A stretch of DNA of 64,000 bases, from assembly GCF_905475345.1 (NCBI RefSeq), contig NC_066591.1, positions 1,480,001-1,544,000 on the forward strand, in the 5' to 3' direction. The position numbers and the translations under genes are program-made. Each line of letters begins with the position of its first letter. Position 1 is the first letter of the stretch. This DNA is from Vespula vulgaris. Taxonomy: Eukaryota; Arthropoda; Insecta; Hymenoptera; Vespidae. Below, in pieces: positions 12,151 to 26,300 of this stretch. The notes beneath the pieces are model-generated. The model ran no database searches. It saw only the letters and a program-made list of their open reading frames with translations, and was not told where the DNA came from.

Positions 12151-13851
12151 CGTATGTATATTCATTCGTTGTCTGTTCCGTGTATGCGTTTGTATGTCTA
12201 TATGTTTGTACGTGTGTGTGTGTGTGCTGCTGCTTTCGATTAGACATAATCGTGACATCTGTAAAGCAACGTAAGCAAGCATTTGTATTATTATAAATCA
12301 GAGATTGTAGACATGGCTCATTGCATCTCTCGCGTGGGAAGAAGTCACGTGGGCGAATTTCTCCAAAGGTCGTGGGTCAAAGACGTTTTTATGATTTCAC
12401 TCTATCTATCTAATATCTATCTCTTCGTATCGTCTATACTTAAATAAAATCCAGAAGTATAATTTGAAATCTTATATAATTATCTTCGTGTTATTATTAT
12501 GTATCTTTGAAAAACCATCTATAAAATTAAATGAAAGTATCCTTAAAACATATAGCCAGATAGAAAATGTTTTCGAGAGATAATGAGAAGAGACGAAAGA
12601 AAAAAATAAATAAATAATAAATAAATAAAGAGAGGAAGGAAGGAACAAAGTATTAAAAAGAAAAAGAAAGAAAAAAAGGCAGTAAAACAGTCTCATTAAT
12701 TTCTACGTCGATTAACATGTATTAATAATATAAAGTAAAGTAAGATAGAAAGAAAGAAAGTAGGAACGAAGAAGAAAAAAAAAAAAAAGGAAAAAAAGCA
12801 AAAAGAAAAAAGGTAACCAGAAAAACTCTCTCATTAATTTCAACGTAGATGAAGCGTTAATAAAATAATAAAAGAAAAAAATTTATGAAATCGTAGATCT
12901 CGATTGAACGAAACGAAGGTCCCTTTGTTTTTCCTCTTCATTCCACCCCGCTCACTCGCTTCTCTTGAGAAAGGAACATATTTTCTAGTAATTATCGTCC
13001 GGTGATGATAAAATCTAAATTGTTGAGAATTCTCTACTCATATTCTTTCTCTCTTTCTTTTTCTCTCGATCTCTGTCTCTGTCTCTGTTTCTCTCCAAAC
13101 GAATCGTATAGTACGTGTCGTATAGTTCGGTGCTAGACGATCAATTTTCGAATTAATTCTGACCAAGCGCAATGACAAGGCTCAGGTTGAATTGAAACGT
13201 GCACGATGAATATTATTTGAATATTATTTGCTTTCGTGACTGACAACCAAATAACGGATAACCGTTGGTACGGCCTCGGTCTCCCTTTAAATACATATTT
13301 GCGCGAGAGAAACGATATGCGGAAATCTATATGTATTTGTAATTAATTATTGCCTTGGAAAAGACGATGTTGCTACTGCATAAAGTGAAAGCGATTTCAC
13401 GCCCGACATCGGTATACATACATATGTAATGAAATAAAATACGTAGCTCCTTAAGTTTCCTTTCTTTTTTTTTCTTTTGTCTTTTTCTTTTTTTTTTTGT
13501 ATATACTCTTTATAGAATAATATTTTTTTGTGAACAATATATACATATACATATATATATATATATGTGTGTGTGTGTTTATGCACGCATGATTAATTCA
13601 AAAGGACCGATTAACTTTATTAGATAAATATATAATAAATAAAAAAAAATTGAACGATCACGTTATAAATGAATTTATTAAGCGCTTAAATATTTAATTA
13701 TCCGTTTAAATATTGAAATAAAAAAAACAAAAAACAAAAAAATAGGAAAAGAAAAAAAGAGATATATCAGAAGGTCGTGTCTCGATCGATTTACTATTTC
13801 CGAGGCTGTCACGATAAATCTATTATTTATTTTTAATTAAAAATTTAGACA

Positions 13852-16773
13852 TCACGGGAAATAATTAATCGATGGTTTGAACTCATTAATTTTTTGAGCT
13901 CTGTTCAACTTTTCCAATATGTAGTTCTTATCAATTTGCTTGATATCAGGAGACTTTAGAACGTTAAATCCGTTATATAATCTTTTAAAATCAGATTTCG
14001 AAAACTCTTTTTTGATTTTAAAATAATAATAGGTCCTTTCCATTATTAGAATAATAATACCTAATATTGTACCGCCACTCAGTACTGCCAAAATTGGTGC
14101 AATACCCCATAAACTGACTGCAGTGTGACTAGTTTTCGACAAACTTGGTTGTATAACGAACAATCCTCTCAAACGATTCATTATACCGTTGTCTATGAAT
14201 TTTTGCAAGCTAGAGAGAAAAAAAAAGAAAAAAAAGAAATAAAAATAAGAAGATTGAGATAAATCATTATCGATGAAATCATTAATCGTGATAGTAGATC
14301 TCTTTTATGTTCTTGTTAATTACTTACTGATAATTTATTATGCCTTTGAAAGGGCTATCCTTTGGTAAGGTCATTGCTAAACTATCCGATCTACCAGTTT
14401 CTATATAATTAACCTTACAAGGTAGATAAAGATTTATTGTCTTTTTCATTTCTTCGGTCGTATAGAACGCCACTTTCTCTTGGCATACCTACGTGGAAAA
14501 AATATAAACTTCGTTTAATAGAAACAATCTGGTAATATTTCGCTTCGACGAACGTTTAGAGCAATATCAATCTTTTTAACAATTCGATAATATTAATAAA
14601 TCACGATAGAATAGATAATTATTGTTTATTAATATCATTCTCGTTTGTGTACCTGATCGAATCCATCGTGCAAACTAGTTGGTAATTGTCTTTTCGGCTT
14701 CATTAAAGTCATCATTTTTATAATGACCTCGTCTTTCGCATTCTGCAAATAATTATGGAGTAAAAATATAATTGATTTCTTTTTCCTTTTTTTTTTTTTT
14801 TTTTAATATCAAGAAACAAGAAACCGACGGAAACGACAACAAAAAATAGATAAAAAAAAGAAAGAAAAGAAAAGGAAAAGGAAAAATGTTGGATCCGTCT
14901 AATCATGATTATTATACGATGGAATTACTAGAAACATGTCGTAATCGGCGCTATTGCCAAAAACAATCAAATGGTACGAGCGAGCGTTGGCGAAATCGTC
15001 GAGACTGGAAAAAGGTAAACTCCCTGTGGTCACGGTCAAGAAGCTAATTAACGAAGCCGAGTAAGCGGCCGAGACTATTATAGCCGAGACGAAGATGGAG
15101 ATGAAAGCCAGACGTAAAGATGGCTCGGTCGGAAATTCTGAAAGCGTATAATAATAGAAAATTCGCAAAGTGCTTTAGCTTATTCATCATTTCGCGCTTC
15201 GTGTACCTGCTAATCCCTGTTGACAATAAATACCCCACACGTGAATATAATTTTCCGATAAAAGAGATCCAGAAAAGGAACCTTTTGTTTTAATCACGGT
15301 CAATAAAATGGGAGTTGTCGTTATCACTAGGATTAACATTGTCCAGATTCCAAAACTAAAAGTCTACAAAAGAAATTTATATATATATAATTCAATCCAA
15401 AATCGTCAAACGATAGGATGAACATAATAAAATAATTATTTCGAAGATTTTTTAATAAATAAACCATCATTATGATTATCGTCGTAATTCTAAAAAGTGT
15501 AATATAGAAAAAAAAATATATATATACATCTATATAATTAAATAAATAGTATCGAATGATAAACGAGTGTTAGTAAATGAGACATTTTGAACATTTTTCG
15601 AAGAATAAACCTTGAAATATGCAGACCACTGAATCGAAGCACCGCTCGGTTCTTTCATATAAAGACGATTTCGTGAAAGTATAAATGGCAATGTGAAATC
15701 TACGGCTTCGAGTCTTCGAGTTGTAACTGTGAATTCGGCAACACCTATATCAGCTTCTCCGGAGATTAATTGACCGATCACACCGCTCCAAGTTTCATTT
15801 TCCTTGTTCCAACTGCCATAAGCATCGACAGGTTCTAATATTTCGATGGTAAAGTTTATCATCTTGCTTAATTCCATAACTATTTCACCGAGTAACATAT
15901 TAAGCTTATTATTTTTTAGTCCGATAAAAGGAGAATCCTATAATAAATTGATATTATCTTATTCTTATTCATACGCATAAATAAATAGATATACATATAT
16001 AAATTGTTACAAAAATTTTCATCGAATTAAATCGAATACCTTGACCCAACCAACGCGTAAAACTTTTCCAAAAAGATCGTTTCTTCGCGTATAAAGGCTC
16101 ATATTTGTTATTAAAGAAAACTCCTTCCTAGATTCCCAAATGGCGTAATTCGATGTTATTGTATCGTTTCCTTGTATCGAATACCTTTAACGCATAAAAT
16201 AAAATAATTAAATGTGTAATATAAATAGTATCAAAAAAAAGGAGAAAGAAAAAAAAGAAAAAAAGAAAAAAGAAAGAAACGTGACGTTCTCATAGATAAA
16301 ATATAATATGTACCATTCCTTTAATATCATTTCGTCGTAGCAAAGTATCAACATCTCGGTATCGAAGTTCAAATTGAAGATATTACCGATAGGATTTTTG
16401 CAAAATTTTTCCAACGGATTATCTGGCGTTTCAACGAATAACACGAACCAAATGTAGAGGCTAACGTCGATTTTTTTGGTTACCTTTGAAAATTCTTCGA
16501 GATTTTCCCAAGTCGAAATAATTATAACGAACAATGGTCTTGATATCTGATAGTATCTCATTTTCTCGAGTTCGGCGAAATCGATACTCGTTGAAAGGAT
16601 TCCTTGTCGAGAAATTTCACGAGACCACGAGTGTAACATAGTTGATATCTGTAGATCTATCGAATCACATTCTTAACTATTAATATATAATATATACGCA
16701 CACAAACACACGCATATATATATTTATATATGTATATATTAATTGTTAACTATTAAAATCATATATACATATA

Positions 16774-16825
<52 letters not shown>

Positions 16826-17012
16826 TATATTAATCACGCTTACTATCGGAATGACCACTATCCACAAAAAACACAGAGGATGATCCATAAGAAGCGTAAA
16901 CCTTCGTAATAAGCAAAAGGTAATCTTGACTGGTCGCGTTTAAACCAATAACCAACTTTTTACCAAACAATATTATAACAACGAATAAAACGAGAAAAAT
17001 TCTTGGAGACAT
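13852..17012 (-). CDS. IR75-like ionotropic receptor, array copy 1 (657 aa)
   Basis: Predicted ligand-gated cation channel of sensory-neuron membrane, variant iGluR type. Exons in transcript order: 17012-16844, 16671-16314, 16184-16040, 15937-15611, 15363-15207, 15137-14929, 14742-14653, 14488-14328, 14209-13852; they sum to 658 codons including stop. A hydrophobic signal peptide starts at Met1. The amino-terminal domain spans about residues 57-224 (NPIGNIFNLNFDTEML, then KEW). S1 is about 225-333 with the ligand-type Arg in TRRLEAVDFT. Helix 1 and pore loop are about 334-385 (WGIYCQQG), helix 2 has SAAYSASLISFLT, S2 runs to about 538, and helix 3 lies in the last exon (ILAVLSGGTILGIIILIM). 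Unlike the other complete copies, the domain exon is split by an extra intron (16313-16185) cutting the Trp codon of KEW-Y. Exon 2 also encodes extra residues before HSWSREISRQG. Divergent from copies 4-14; pseudogenisation is not indicated. Specific ligand unknown. Confidence 0.85.
16761..16830. repeat. (AT)n microsatellite in intron 1 of copy 1
   Basis: AT dinucleotides with occasional GT. It lies immediately 3' of the exon 1 donor of receptor copy 1. Confidence 0.9.
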
Positions 17013-17496
17013 CCTAGTCTCATGACTTAGATTTACTTATCGAACTTATTCCATTTTATACGCGTATAATTCACGTTTCATATTTCCGATTAATAATTCT
17101 TATAAATTCGAAGAAATGGAAGAGGCAAAACAAGAGGGTAAGAAAACGGACGAGAGAAAAACAAGTAAACAAACATACGACAGTACGTACACATACGTAT
17201 GTACCTACGAACGAACAAAACGAAACGAAACAAAACAAAACAAAAAAAGGAAAGCAAAGACGGAGATAAGAAGGAAGTGTCCACTGACAAGGTCCCAGTG
17301 TACTACGAACACGTGATTGAAACGACTGAAAGGCGATTGTCGTACTTCCACGCTCGATATTATCTTCTTACGACTATCTCTACCTCCGAGGTATTACTGA
17401 GGGTATTACCACGGTTTTGTTCCTTGATCGCACGCCTTTTACATTATGCATTACTATCGTATACTATCGTATATATACAATATATGCGTATATATG

Positions 17497-17530
<34 letters not shown>

Positions 17531-18292
17531 TTATATATGTAGAATATATTATGTATATATATATATACACACATCTCTCTTACCGTCCATGTATATTTGC
17601 GTTTGTTGTTGCGTTTCTGTACAAATAACGTGGAGATCAGTCGAGGATAAAGCTGCCTATCAGGAAAATTACGAGCAAGCTGTGAATTATTTCCAACGTC
17701 TGGTGGTGGCTAACACTATCACATCGGGAACGCCATTCACATTTTACGCTGCTACAATTACGATCGTCGTTAATGTTAACCTGACCGTCGTCGACCGCAT
17801 AATAGAGACCACCGGACACATACGGGAGAAAATAGGGGAGAAAAACAGTTGGTAGAAAAAAAAAGAAAAATGGAGAGAAAAAATGGAAAAAAGAAAGGAA
17901 AGAGAGAGAAAGAGAGAGAGAGAGGGAAAATTCTAATCTCCTTTTCTTGGAATTCCGTAGGACGTATGTATAAGATACATGAAACTTGTCATATGTTTTA
18001 AACTTCTAACATCACCCGATATTTTCCTTCGTCGCAACACATGTAAATATAGATACGTCCTTCGTTTTCTTTTTTCAAAAGAATTGCGGTTTGGGTTCTC
18101 GTGTTTCTTATTTCGTGGAGAGCTAGAAATGCATGGATAGGGAAAGTAACTTTTCGAAATGATTTTTAAAATCATCACAGCCTAATGACGTAGTTCCTTT
18201 ATTGAACATATATGTATGTATGTATGTATGTATGTAAAATTAAATTGAAATCTTCGCTACGACCGAAAGTACATATCCAATGGTAAACATTA
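17013..18292. other. Spacer between copies 1 and 2
   Basis: Contains a GTAT microsatellite (17502-17530), another ATGT run (18211-18235) and, at about 17590-17835, a non-repetitive, higher-GC island. The island reads open on the plus strand (VEDKAAYQENYEQAVNYFQR) and partly on the minus strand. No start, splice or domain evidence makes it a gene. Its place upstream of copy 1 suggests promoter sequence or an old insertion. The AAATTTAGT element found upstream of copies 4 and 6-13 was not found here. Confidence 0.4.
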
Positions 18293-20484
18293 TTATTTCC
18301 GCAGCGACTTTTTTCCATATCCGTTTTTTATAATCACCCATTTACTACGCGCAAAATATAATTTTTCTACGATAAACACGCATAGACTGAGAAAAACGCC
18401 TATTTCGAGAAACGATAATATCGGTATGATACTCCAAACTTGCACGGCATTTAAGCCTATCTTCTTTTTGCATTTTTTATTATTGGAATTGCTCTGTGAA
18501 TTCAACTGTCTTATCATACCGTTTCTCATAAATTTAAATAAACTGAAACGTTAAGAAATATTTAAAATTTTATGAAAATTATAAAGTAGTTCGCATCCTT
18601 TTGATATCACATTACACTCACTGATGATTTATCAGACTGAGAAATTGATTCTTTTTCGACCACATCAGTGATACACTATCTATGTGACCAAGATTAATGT
18701 GCACGATATTGCAAGGTATTTCAGGATCTAAAACGTTTCTTACTTCGGTCGATACGTACATCGCTATATTATGCTCGTTACAAAGCTGCAAATTATTATA
18801 CATTATTTATATATGTATATATGTGTATACATATATGTTTATTTATTTCATATATAGCAATGTAATAATTATTGTTCATATGTCTTTCTTTTCTTTTCTT
18901 TTTTTTCTCTCTCTCTCATAATTACCTGAAAAAAGCCGTCCAGAGGTGTCGGTGGTAAACGCTCTTCAGCAATCATAAAAGACATAACTTTCTTTGCCAA
19001 TGGTTGCTTGGAATTCTATAAAAATTTATTTTCAACAATTTCACCTTTTATGGATAAATATATTAAATAAATCAGAATAAGTAATATATACAGATATGTT
19101 CTCTCTCTTTCTTTGCTATTTACTTACTACTTTTTCTCGGTTGATAAATATTTAAAAAAGTGAAAAAAAGTAGAGAGGTATGTACACAGAATGCTTTCTA
19201 AATTTTTTTTATATTAATAATTTTTAAATTTAAACTTTCTAAATTGTTTTAAAATTTAATATCGTGTGGAATTAAGAAAAAAAAAATGTAAAATTAATTC
19301 TTTTTCCTTTTTCTTCCTTTTTTTTTTTTTTTAATAGTAATAAAATAAAAATATTGCATTAAAATATTCCTTTAAAATAACTTACGGCAAATACGTCGTA
19401 CTCCAAACTGTCCTTGGCCGTTATTAATTTGTATGTACCATCTTGTACAAATTCTTCTAATGAAACGAATGGTAAACGATGTACAACGTTCGTCAAAAAG
19501 GATATCAAAGAGGCCGAATAAGCCGATGAGACGACTAAAGCCAAAAGAAACAATGATATGTATGCCAATCTGAGCGATGATCTTTGAGGAAATTCTAAAA
19601 AAAAAAGAAGGGAAAAGAAGAAAAGATAAAAGAAAATTTTCAATTCGACAGAGATATATAGATATAATATATACAGAAACAAACGTATATATGTGTGTAC
19701 ATATTTTCACTATTAATTTACCAACGAGTCCCTGTTGACAAAATATTCCCCAAATTTGTAGATAAGATTCCGATATCAGCGACGCGTAGTTACTCTGATT
19801 CAATGTAATTTTCATCCAGACCAACAAAATCGGCGTAGTGAAAATTAAAATGATTAAAGCGATCCAGAGTTTGTAACTGAATGCCTAAAAAAAAAAAAAG
19901 AAAAAAGAAGAGGAAGAGAAAATAACAAAACAAACATGAGTAAATGTAAAATGGCAAAGATCGTTATTATTATTACTATATTAGTTTAAAAACAAGAGAT
20001 AAACAATAATATATTTACGCGAAAATAATTAGACCATTCAATGTTCAAAGCATCTGGTTCTTTGATGTACAATGAGAAAGATGATAGAATGAAAGGTATA
20101 GTAAAGTCAACAACGTCGAGTCTTGCACTACTCATGGAGACATAAGACATAGAAATTTGTGCTCGATTTTCTATCAATTCGCCAACAGCACCGTTCCATT
20201 GGTTATATTTAGCGTTCCATCTACCATTCGATACAGTATTATTGACAATGGCAAATGAAAAATTGACCAATCTGCTAAGCTCGATTAATATTTTACCACA
20301 GGATCCAGATAGATTACCATCGCCATCTATATCGATGAAAGGATTGTTCTGAAATGCATACATACGTATTTATATATATATATTTTTTATTTTTTACATA
20401 TATATTTTATATTACATATATATATATAATTTTATAAAATAAATATATATTTTTTTTTTGTTTTTTTTAATTATGTAATATCTA

Positions 20485-20546
<62 letters not shown>

Positions 20547-21756
20547 TAAAAAAAAGAATTCTTCATATAATCATAATAATCAATCACATTAACTATATTA
20601 TATAATATTTACCATATCATTAATTAAATTAAATAATATTTCACTTAATTATATAATATCATTATCATATATATATATTTTCTTTTTCTTTTTTTCTGTT
20701 ATGTAATATTTACTTACCATCACAAAAACGGCTGGTAGAACTAAACCGTCCAAACTGTTCCTCCTCTCGTATAAACTGAGCTCCGTTAAAAACGTCAATT
20801 TTTTATTAGGTTCCCATTTAGCCAGTTCGAATACTTTAGTTTGATTAGGCCACAATGAATACCACTCCCGCATGATTCTATCCTTCGGACAAGAGACCAG
20901 CATCTCCGTATTGAAGAGAACATTGAAGGGATTACCTTTTGGTATTGGACAATAATCGTTCTGATTGTATCCAGGCAAAAATATGACGTACCAGTAAGCA
21001 AATGACATGTCGAAGTTTCTTGTATTGTTTGAAAATGTTTTTATCGATTTCTCATCCGTAAGAAATACCACGAAAAGTGGTCGTACTATTCGATTCTCGT
21101 AATAGGACGTGTCTCGAATATTCGATATTTCTATACCAATTGACATAAACCCATCACGAGATAGTTCGCAAATCCAACGATGAATTACACGCGAAAATCC
21201 TATGTCTAAAATGTAAAATAATATTAATAAAAAAATCATTTATTTACAATTAATATTTTATTGTAATCGATGAATTACAATGGTGCACAGACTAAGGTGC
21301 ATATACGATAATTGTGTACGAGTTGTATCATTTCTTTTAAATTTCATCTTATTCATTCTTTGTAAGATAATTCAATTCATCTTTTGTGAAATAATTTAAT
21401 GATCTTTCACAAACGTCAAAATAATAATTTACTAAAATCTTTATGAGATTAATTACTCGTAAGATATCGACAACGTATGACACACCTCGTACATTTTTTT
21501 GATGGAATAATTTTTAATTTAAGATACTTTTAAGAAGATTTTCGTTAAGTGCTTTTTTTCTTATTATAGATAAATTCGATTCATAATACTTACCTTGTGA
21601 CGTTTGTGCATACAGGAAAAAAATACTGTAGGTTTTGTAAAATTTCGAAATATCGATTATGTGAGATAAATAATTAATCTTGTGATCGAGGCTGTCTCCT
21701 GTCCTTAGAATATCAAATACGAGCAGGATAATAAGAAGATTTTTTAACGATGACAT
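18293..21756 (-). CDS. IR75-like ionotropic receptor, array copy 2 (618 aa)
   Basis: Same predicted role as its neighbours: chemosensory variant iGluR subunit. Exons in transcript order: 21756-21594, 21205-20718, 20348-20019, 19884-19722, 19594-19386, 19015-18926, 18785-18622, 18542-18293; total 619 codons with stop, all GT-AG, phases consistent. Signal peptide in residues 1-22. The amino-terminal domain is about 55-217 (IHRWICELSRDGF, PKGNPFNVLFNTEMLVSC, MREWYSL). S1 is 218-327 with the Arg in SSARLDVVDFTIPF. Helix 1 and pore are about 328-381 (WGIFCQQGLVG), helix 2 about 390-420 (SSAYSASLISFLT), S2 to about 536, and helix 3 near 580-605 in exon 8. Exon 2 is undivided here, so the extra intron of copy 1 is private to that copy. 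Low similarity to copies 4-14 marks it as one of the older members. Confidence 0.88.
20487..20543. repeat. (TA)n microsatellite in intron 2 of copy 2
   Basis: A nearly perfect TA run of about 56 nt between the amino-terminal domain exon and the S1 exon. Confidence 0.9.
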
Positions 21757-23379
21757 TTGTTTTTTCTTATAATTACGTATAATGGAAAACGAAGTTTTGC
21801 GATTTTCACGAATTTGTTTGATCGATGATACGATATTTAATCGTTAGTTAATCCCCATGAGAATATATCCAATTGATAAAAACAATCGTAAATATTCTGT
21901 AGAATTCGACGAAAGAGTTTGTATTGATGAAATATATTCAGAAACGTGTTCACGAATATGCAAGAACGAACAACGAACGACTAAGTTTCGAACGACGAGT
22001 GTAAGTAATTCTACCTTCAATACAATATAGTATCCAGCACACAGACTCGGATGCACTCAAATAAAATTCGATTAGATCTTTCAACATTTTTCAACGTACT
22101 GTGCTATCGTTTAATGCTTATACATTTATCAAAAAAAAAAAAAAGGAAAAAAGAGAAGAAGTATAGAAAAAATGAAAATCTCATCGATAATAATTAGGAG
22201 TCAATCGAATAAAATGGAAATAAAAGTTGAAAGTAAGATTATCGAAGGGGGATCATGAAAAGAAACAAAATATATATATATAATGAAAAAAGGAAAACGA
22301 GCGAAAAGTCAGTTCTTTTTTTCTAATGACATCCATCCCTATTACAACGTCAATCATAGAGAAAATGCGGTTCAATTTACAAATTGCATGCGCAAGCGTA
22401 CTAATATTCCATTAGATGATTGCGAGAGATAAAAGAATATAGCTCTTTCCCTTTTACGAGGGAATTTTGAAAGTAGATGTATTTAATGTATTTCACATTA
22501 CATTTATACCTATATACCGGATGAACCAATAACTATTGTCACGTATGTGATATAATTTATATCAGTGCTTGTATTTCTCTGAGAAAGAATTATTTCTAAT
22601 AAAAAACACGTATTACAAATGACAACTATATATGTATATATACTTTTTTTTAATTTTTTAATTTGTCATTAAAATTATATAAATTTATAAAAAATGACAT
22701 AATAATCTAGTTTATCCGACAATAGTTATTGACTCACCCAGTATATGAAGAATTTTTTACCCTTGATATTCTAACGACATACATTCGTGTCACTTTAGAT
22801 TTTCTCTTTGAAAAGATTATAAATATTTAGATTAAAAAATCGTTGCGAAGTAACATATTTCTCTCATTTTCCTATCAACTTTAATCATAAGCATTAGGTG
22901 AATGTCATCTGTGCTGTAAGTACGAGTATAAATCGATGATGAAAACACTCGATTGATTATTACCCGTATTAAGTAAAATGTTATTTAATAAATTTTTTTT
23001 AAGGCTTTACATTTTTCTTCGAACGTTTTAAAACGATGGGAAGAAAGTAAATATTGAAGTGGCCAATAAATGAAACGTCAGAATAATTAATAGTTTATAT
23101 GATAAATAAATAAAATTAAGAATTTTTTATCGAAAACTGTATTAATATTTTACATCTAAGTGAATAACGCTATAGAATTTTATATAAATATAAAATTATA
23201 AAAATTGTAAATAAATAAAAAATATAAATTTTATATCTTAAACTTTCGATTTAAAAACAATTTCTATATCCGAATAAATAATACTATGGAGTGTTATTTT
23301 TCTTTTTTTATATCGGAAAATTGTGACATTACTTATCGGCCACGTTAATGTTTAAACAGAAAATTATCTTTCTACGTGA
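21757..23379. other. Spacer between copies 2 and 3
   Basis: AT-rich, with no gene seen. It holds a short inverted-repeat element (22513-22745). The region 21950-22060 upstream of copy 2 includes ACTAAGTTT, similar to the array promoter word but about 224 nt from the ATG, so it is not counted as that element. Confidence 0.5.
22513..22745. mobile_element. Non-autonomous DNA transposon (MITE), probable Tc1/mariner type
   Basis: The two ends form an inverted repeat of about 28 nt: 22513-22540 and 22718-22745. They match at 24 of 28 positions and share the inner core CAATAACTATTGTC. Each outer end abuts TATA, consistent with TA target-site preference. The interior (about 180 nt) is AT-rich and has no transposase. 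Length, terminal repeat and TA flanks fit a MITE mobilised by a Tc1/mariner enzyme. No second copy was noticed in the window. Confidence 0.55.
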
Positions 23380-26300
23380 TCATGAAATAAAATTCTCTTT
23401 TCGATAATTCAATCGATTCGATTTTCTTAGATCATTATCGATCCTTTTCATAGAACGAATGTGTCTTCTTTCGTAAAAAGAAATATGTATCTTTTGAAAC
23501 AGTAACTCTATAATTAATATACAAATACTTATCGCAAAACCAATCTTCAGAAGACCAAAAACAGGATAAACAGATTGAAAGGAAACGCTCTCGTACGTTG
23601 ACCCTTCGTATTTCATTATCTTCATGTTTTTAATTTTGAGACGATTAATGACACCATTGTATAAAAGCTGATTCATACTGTTAAATAAAAAACACACATA
23701 AACAAAAATACATAAATAATAAATAAATAAATAAATAAATAAAAAACAATGCAATAAAAATACAAGATGAATGTAAATGTGTTATATAAAAGTAAAATCT
23801 TGGTGTATTGTACAACGATAAAAGTCGCTAAAAATTTTATTACTCACTAATGATTTATCAAGTCGATAAATGGACTATTTTTTGTCATTATCATCGCTAA
23901 AGTAATTATTTGTCCACTGTTTATACTGACCATGTTGCATAAAGAATTATTATTCTTTATTCGCAATGATAATTCCATTTCGACGCTTGTCAAAAACGTG
24001 ACTCTTTGTTCGTTGCAAACCTAGAATGAATTCGCAATTTCGTATAAGATCTTCATCAATCATCATGAAAAATTTTCAAAAGAATAAGTTTACGTTTCAA
24101 TCAATCAAATTCTTACTTAGTTTTTTTTTTATTTTTCTTTCCTTTTTTTTGTACATAGAAAATGAGATCTCAGCTTCAATTTAATAGATTAATATTAATA
24201 TCTTATGGTAAATAACTTTATGGCCTTGTTATGGGATTTGAGATACACCTACCTGTAAAATTCCTTCCAAAAATGTGCTCGGTAATTCTTTTTCCTTCTT
24301 CATAATTTTCATCATCTTTTTCGATAGTTGATCATTGCCGTACTATAAGCAAATATTTAACGTGAAAGTAATCTTGTTAAAGTATTAATTTTTTAATTAA
24401 TTTTTTATCTTTTTTATATTGCACTTACTGCAAACATATCGTAATCGGATCCACCTTTGTAAACAATGACCTGATAAGTACCGTCATTTACGAGTTCTTC
24501 GAGTGAATGGAAAGGTAAAATACGAAAGTTATTTGTTAAAAATGATATCAATGTTCCGGAATAAGCAGCGAACACGACAAAGGCGGAAAGGAAGGTCGAA
24601 AAGTACGCCAATCTTAACGAAAGTCGATAGGGAAATTCTAAAAGAAAAAAAAAAATCAATTTCTAACATCGAGTGAATCACGACTGTGAATTACGCTTTC
24701 GTCGATTAAAATTCGCACGAATTATTACTATCGTCGTGAAAAATTTGTCTGATGACAGGATTAAAAACGATTCTATTCTCCGATTTGATTATCAATCGTA
24801 GCAATAGCATGCTACTAAAAAATTAAAATGTCTATATAATATGCACGGTTAACGACGATGCTCTATAATTGATATTTTCAACAAATGTCGTGAATAAAAA
24901 GAAAAAAGAAAAAGGAAAAGAATTAAAAATTCCACGCGTAAAAATTTACGCATTTTTTTCCATTTTAATAAATATGAAAAAAGAAAAAAAAAGAAAGAAG
25001 AAAAAACAATCTAAACGAGAGTCGTGATTCATGCTAATTGATTACTCGTCGTAGTGATCAACACAGCACAATTTTTATATTTTCTAATTGTCCAACAAGT
25101 ATTACCAGCGAGACCCTGTTGACAAAAGATACCCCAAAATTCAAGATAATTTTCTAAAATCATTGAAACGATCCGATGAGTTCCTCGTTCTGGATTGTCG
25201 ACCATTTTCAAAATACTGACGAGTGACGGTGCTATCGATATTATTACGATAATAAATATCCAAACCTTCAAATCGAATACCTTGAAGGATATAAACAATT
25301 TTTATATAATTATGCGTTCAATTGTATATATTATTTTTAACAATTGTATTTATTTTATTATATTTACGTACTTACTTTAAAATAACCAGTCCATTTGGTG
25401 TCATAAAGTAATGGATCCTTTATATACAGATGCATGGGACTAACTATGATCGGTATGATATAATCAATTATATCGAGCCTGTTATTTGTCAAGGAGAATT
25501 CTGAAATCGAAATATCGGCCCGACCAGCCGCTATCTCGCCGACTGCACCAGTCCAAATTTTGTTTTCTTCGTCCCATCTGCCATACTCCTTCACGTATTT
25601 AACTGTATTCAAAGTAAAATTCGCTATTTTACTAAGCTCGGTTAATACATCCCCGAATAATCCACTCATGGTTCCATTTTTCTCTACTTCGATATACGGA
25701 CTACCCTGTATTCAATATAAAAAAGAAAAAATTAAATATGTATAAAAAAATATATACATATTGTGAATCGTTATACGATGGCTTAAATTGTTTAAAATAA
25801 AAATGTACCAATCGCGAAATTGTAAATTTATCTGAAATAAATAAAACGTCGTCATTCTCGTAAAGAAGAAATAATATATAATTAATTAGAATAAATAATT
25901 ACTCCAATTGAATTTTCATGTTAGTCAGGACAAAAATGATCATCGTTTTTCTCACCTCGACAACAACAGTCTTGAGAACTAATCCGTGCATGTTCTTTCT
26001 TCTATAGTGCAACGATAAATTCGTTAATAAACTGAATGCACCCTCAGGTTTCAATATTGCCAAATCTAATGTCTCAGTTTGATTGTCCCTCAAAGAATAC
26101 CATTCTCGGATGATATTGTCGTGAGGACACGTCACCAACATTTCGGTGTTGAATCGAACGTTGAACAAATTTCTTGACTTTTCGTGACAATAATTATGAC
26201 GATAATTTCCAGGCAAAAATATAACGTACCAAGCGGGAAAAGACATATTGAATATACGAGAAGCCTTAGAAAATTCTTCCACCGATTGATCGTTGAACAA

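Larger units (their letters stand above)
8229..13851. other. Non-coding spacer left of the receptor array
   Basis: AT-rich sequence with poly-A/T, AAAG and AT repeats. No gene with supporting splice sites or domains is seen. Points of interest inside are a coding-like island (10525-10645), a local duplication (11855-12150) and GC-richer patches at 11600-11760 and 12900-13300. The latter two lack a supported gene. Confidence 0.5.

Noticed and set aside
16761..16830. TATA-rich runs as promoters
   Set aside because: They are variable microsatellites in introns and spacers, not at a fixed distance from starts.
17199..17855. Plus-strand open frame of 218 codons
   Set aside because: The middle is translated TATG repeat and no gene structure surrounds it; only the island at 17590-17835 is kept as an observation.
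21980..21988. ACTAAGTTT upstream of copy 2 as the array promoter motif
   Set aside because: It differs from the consensus and lies about 224 nt from the ATG, outside the 108-131 nt range.
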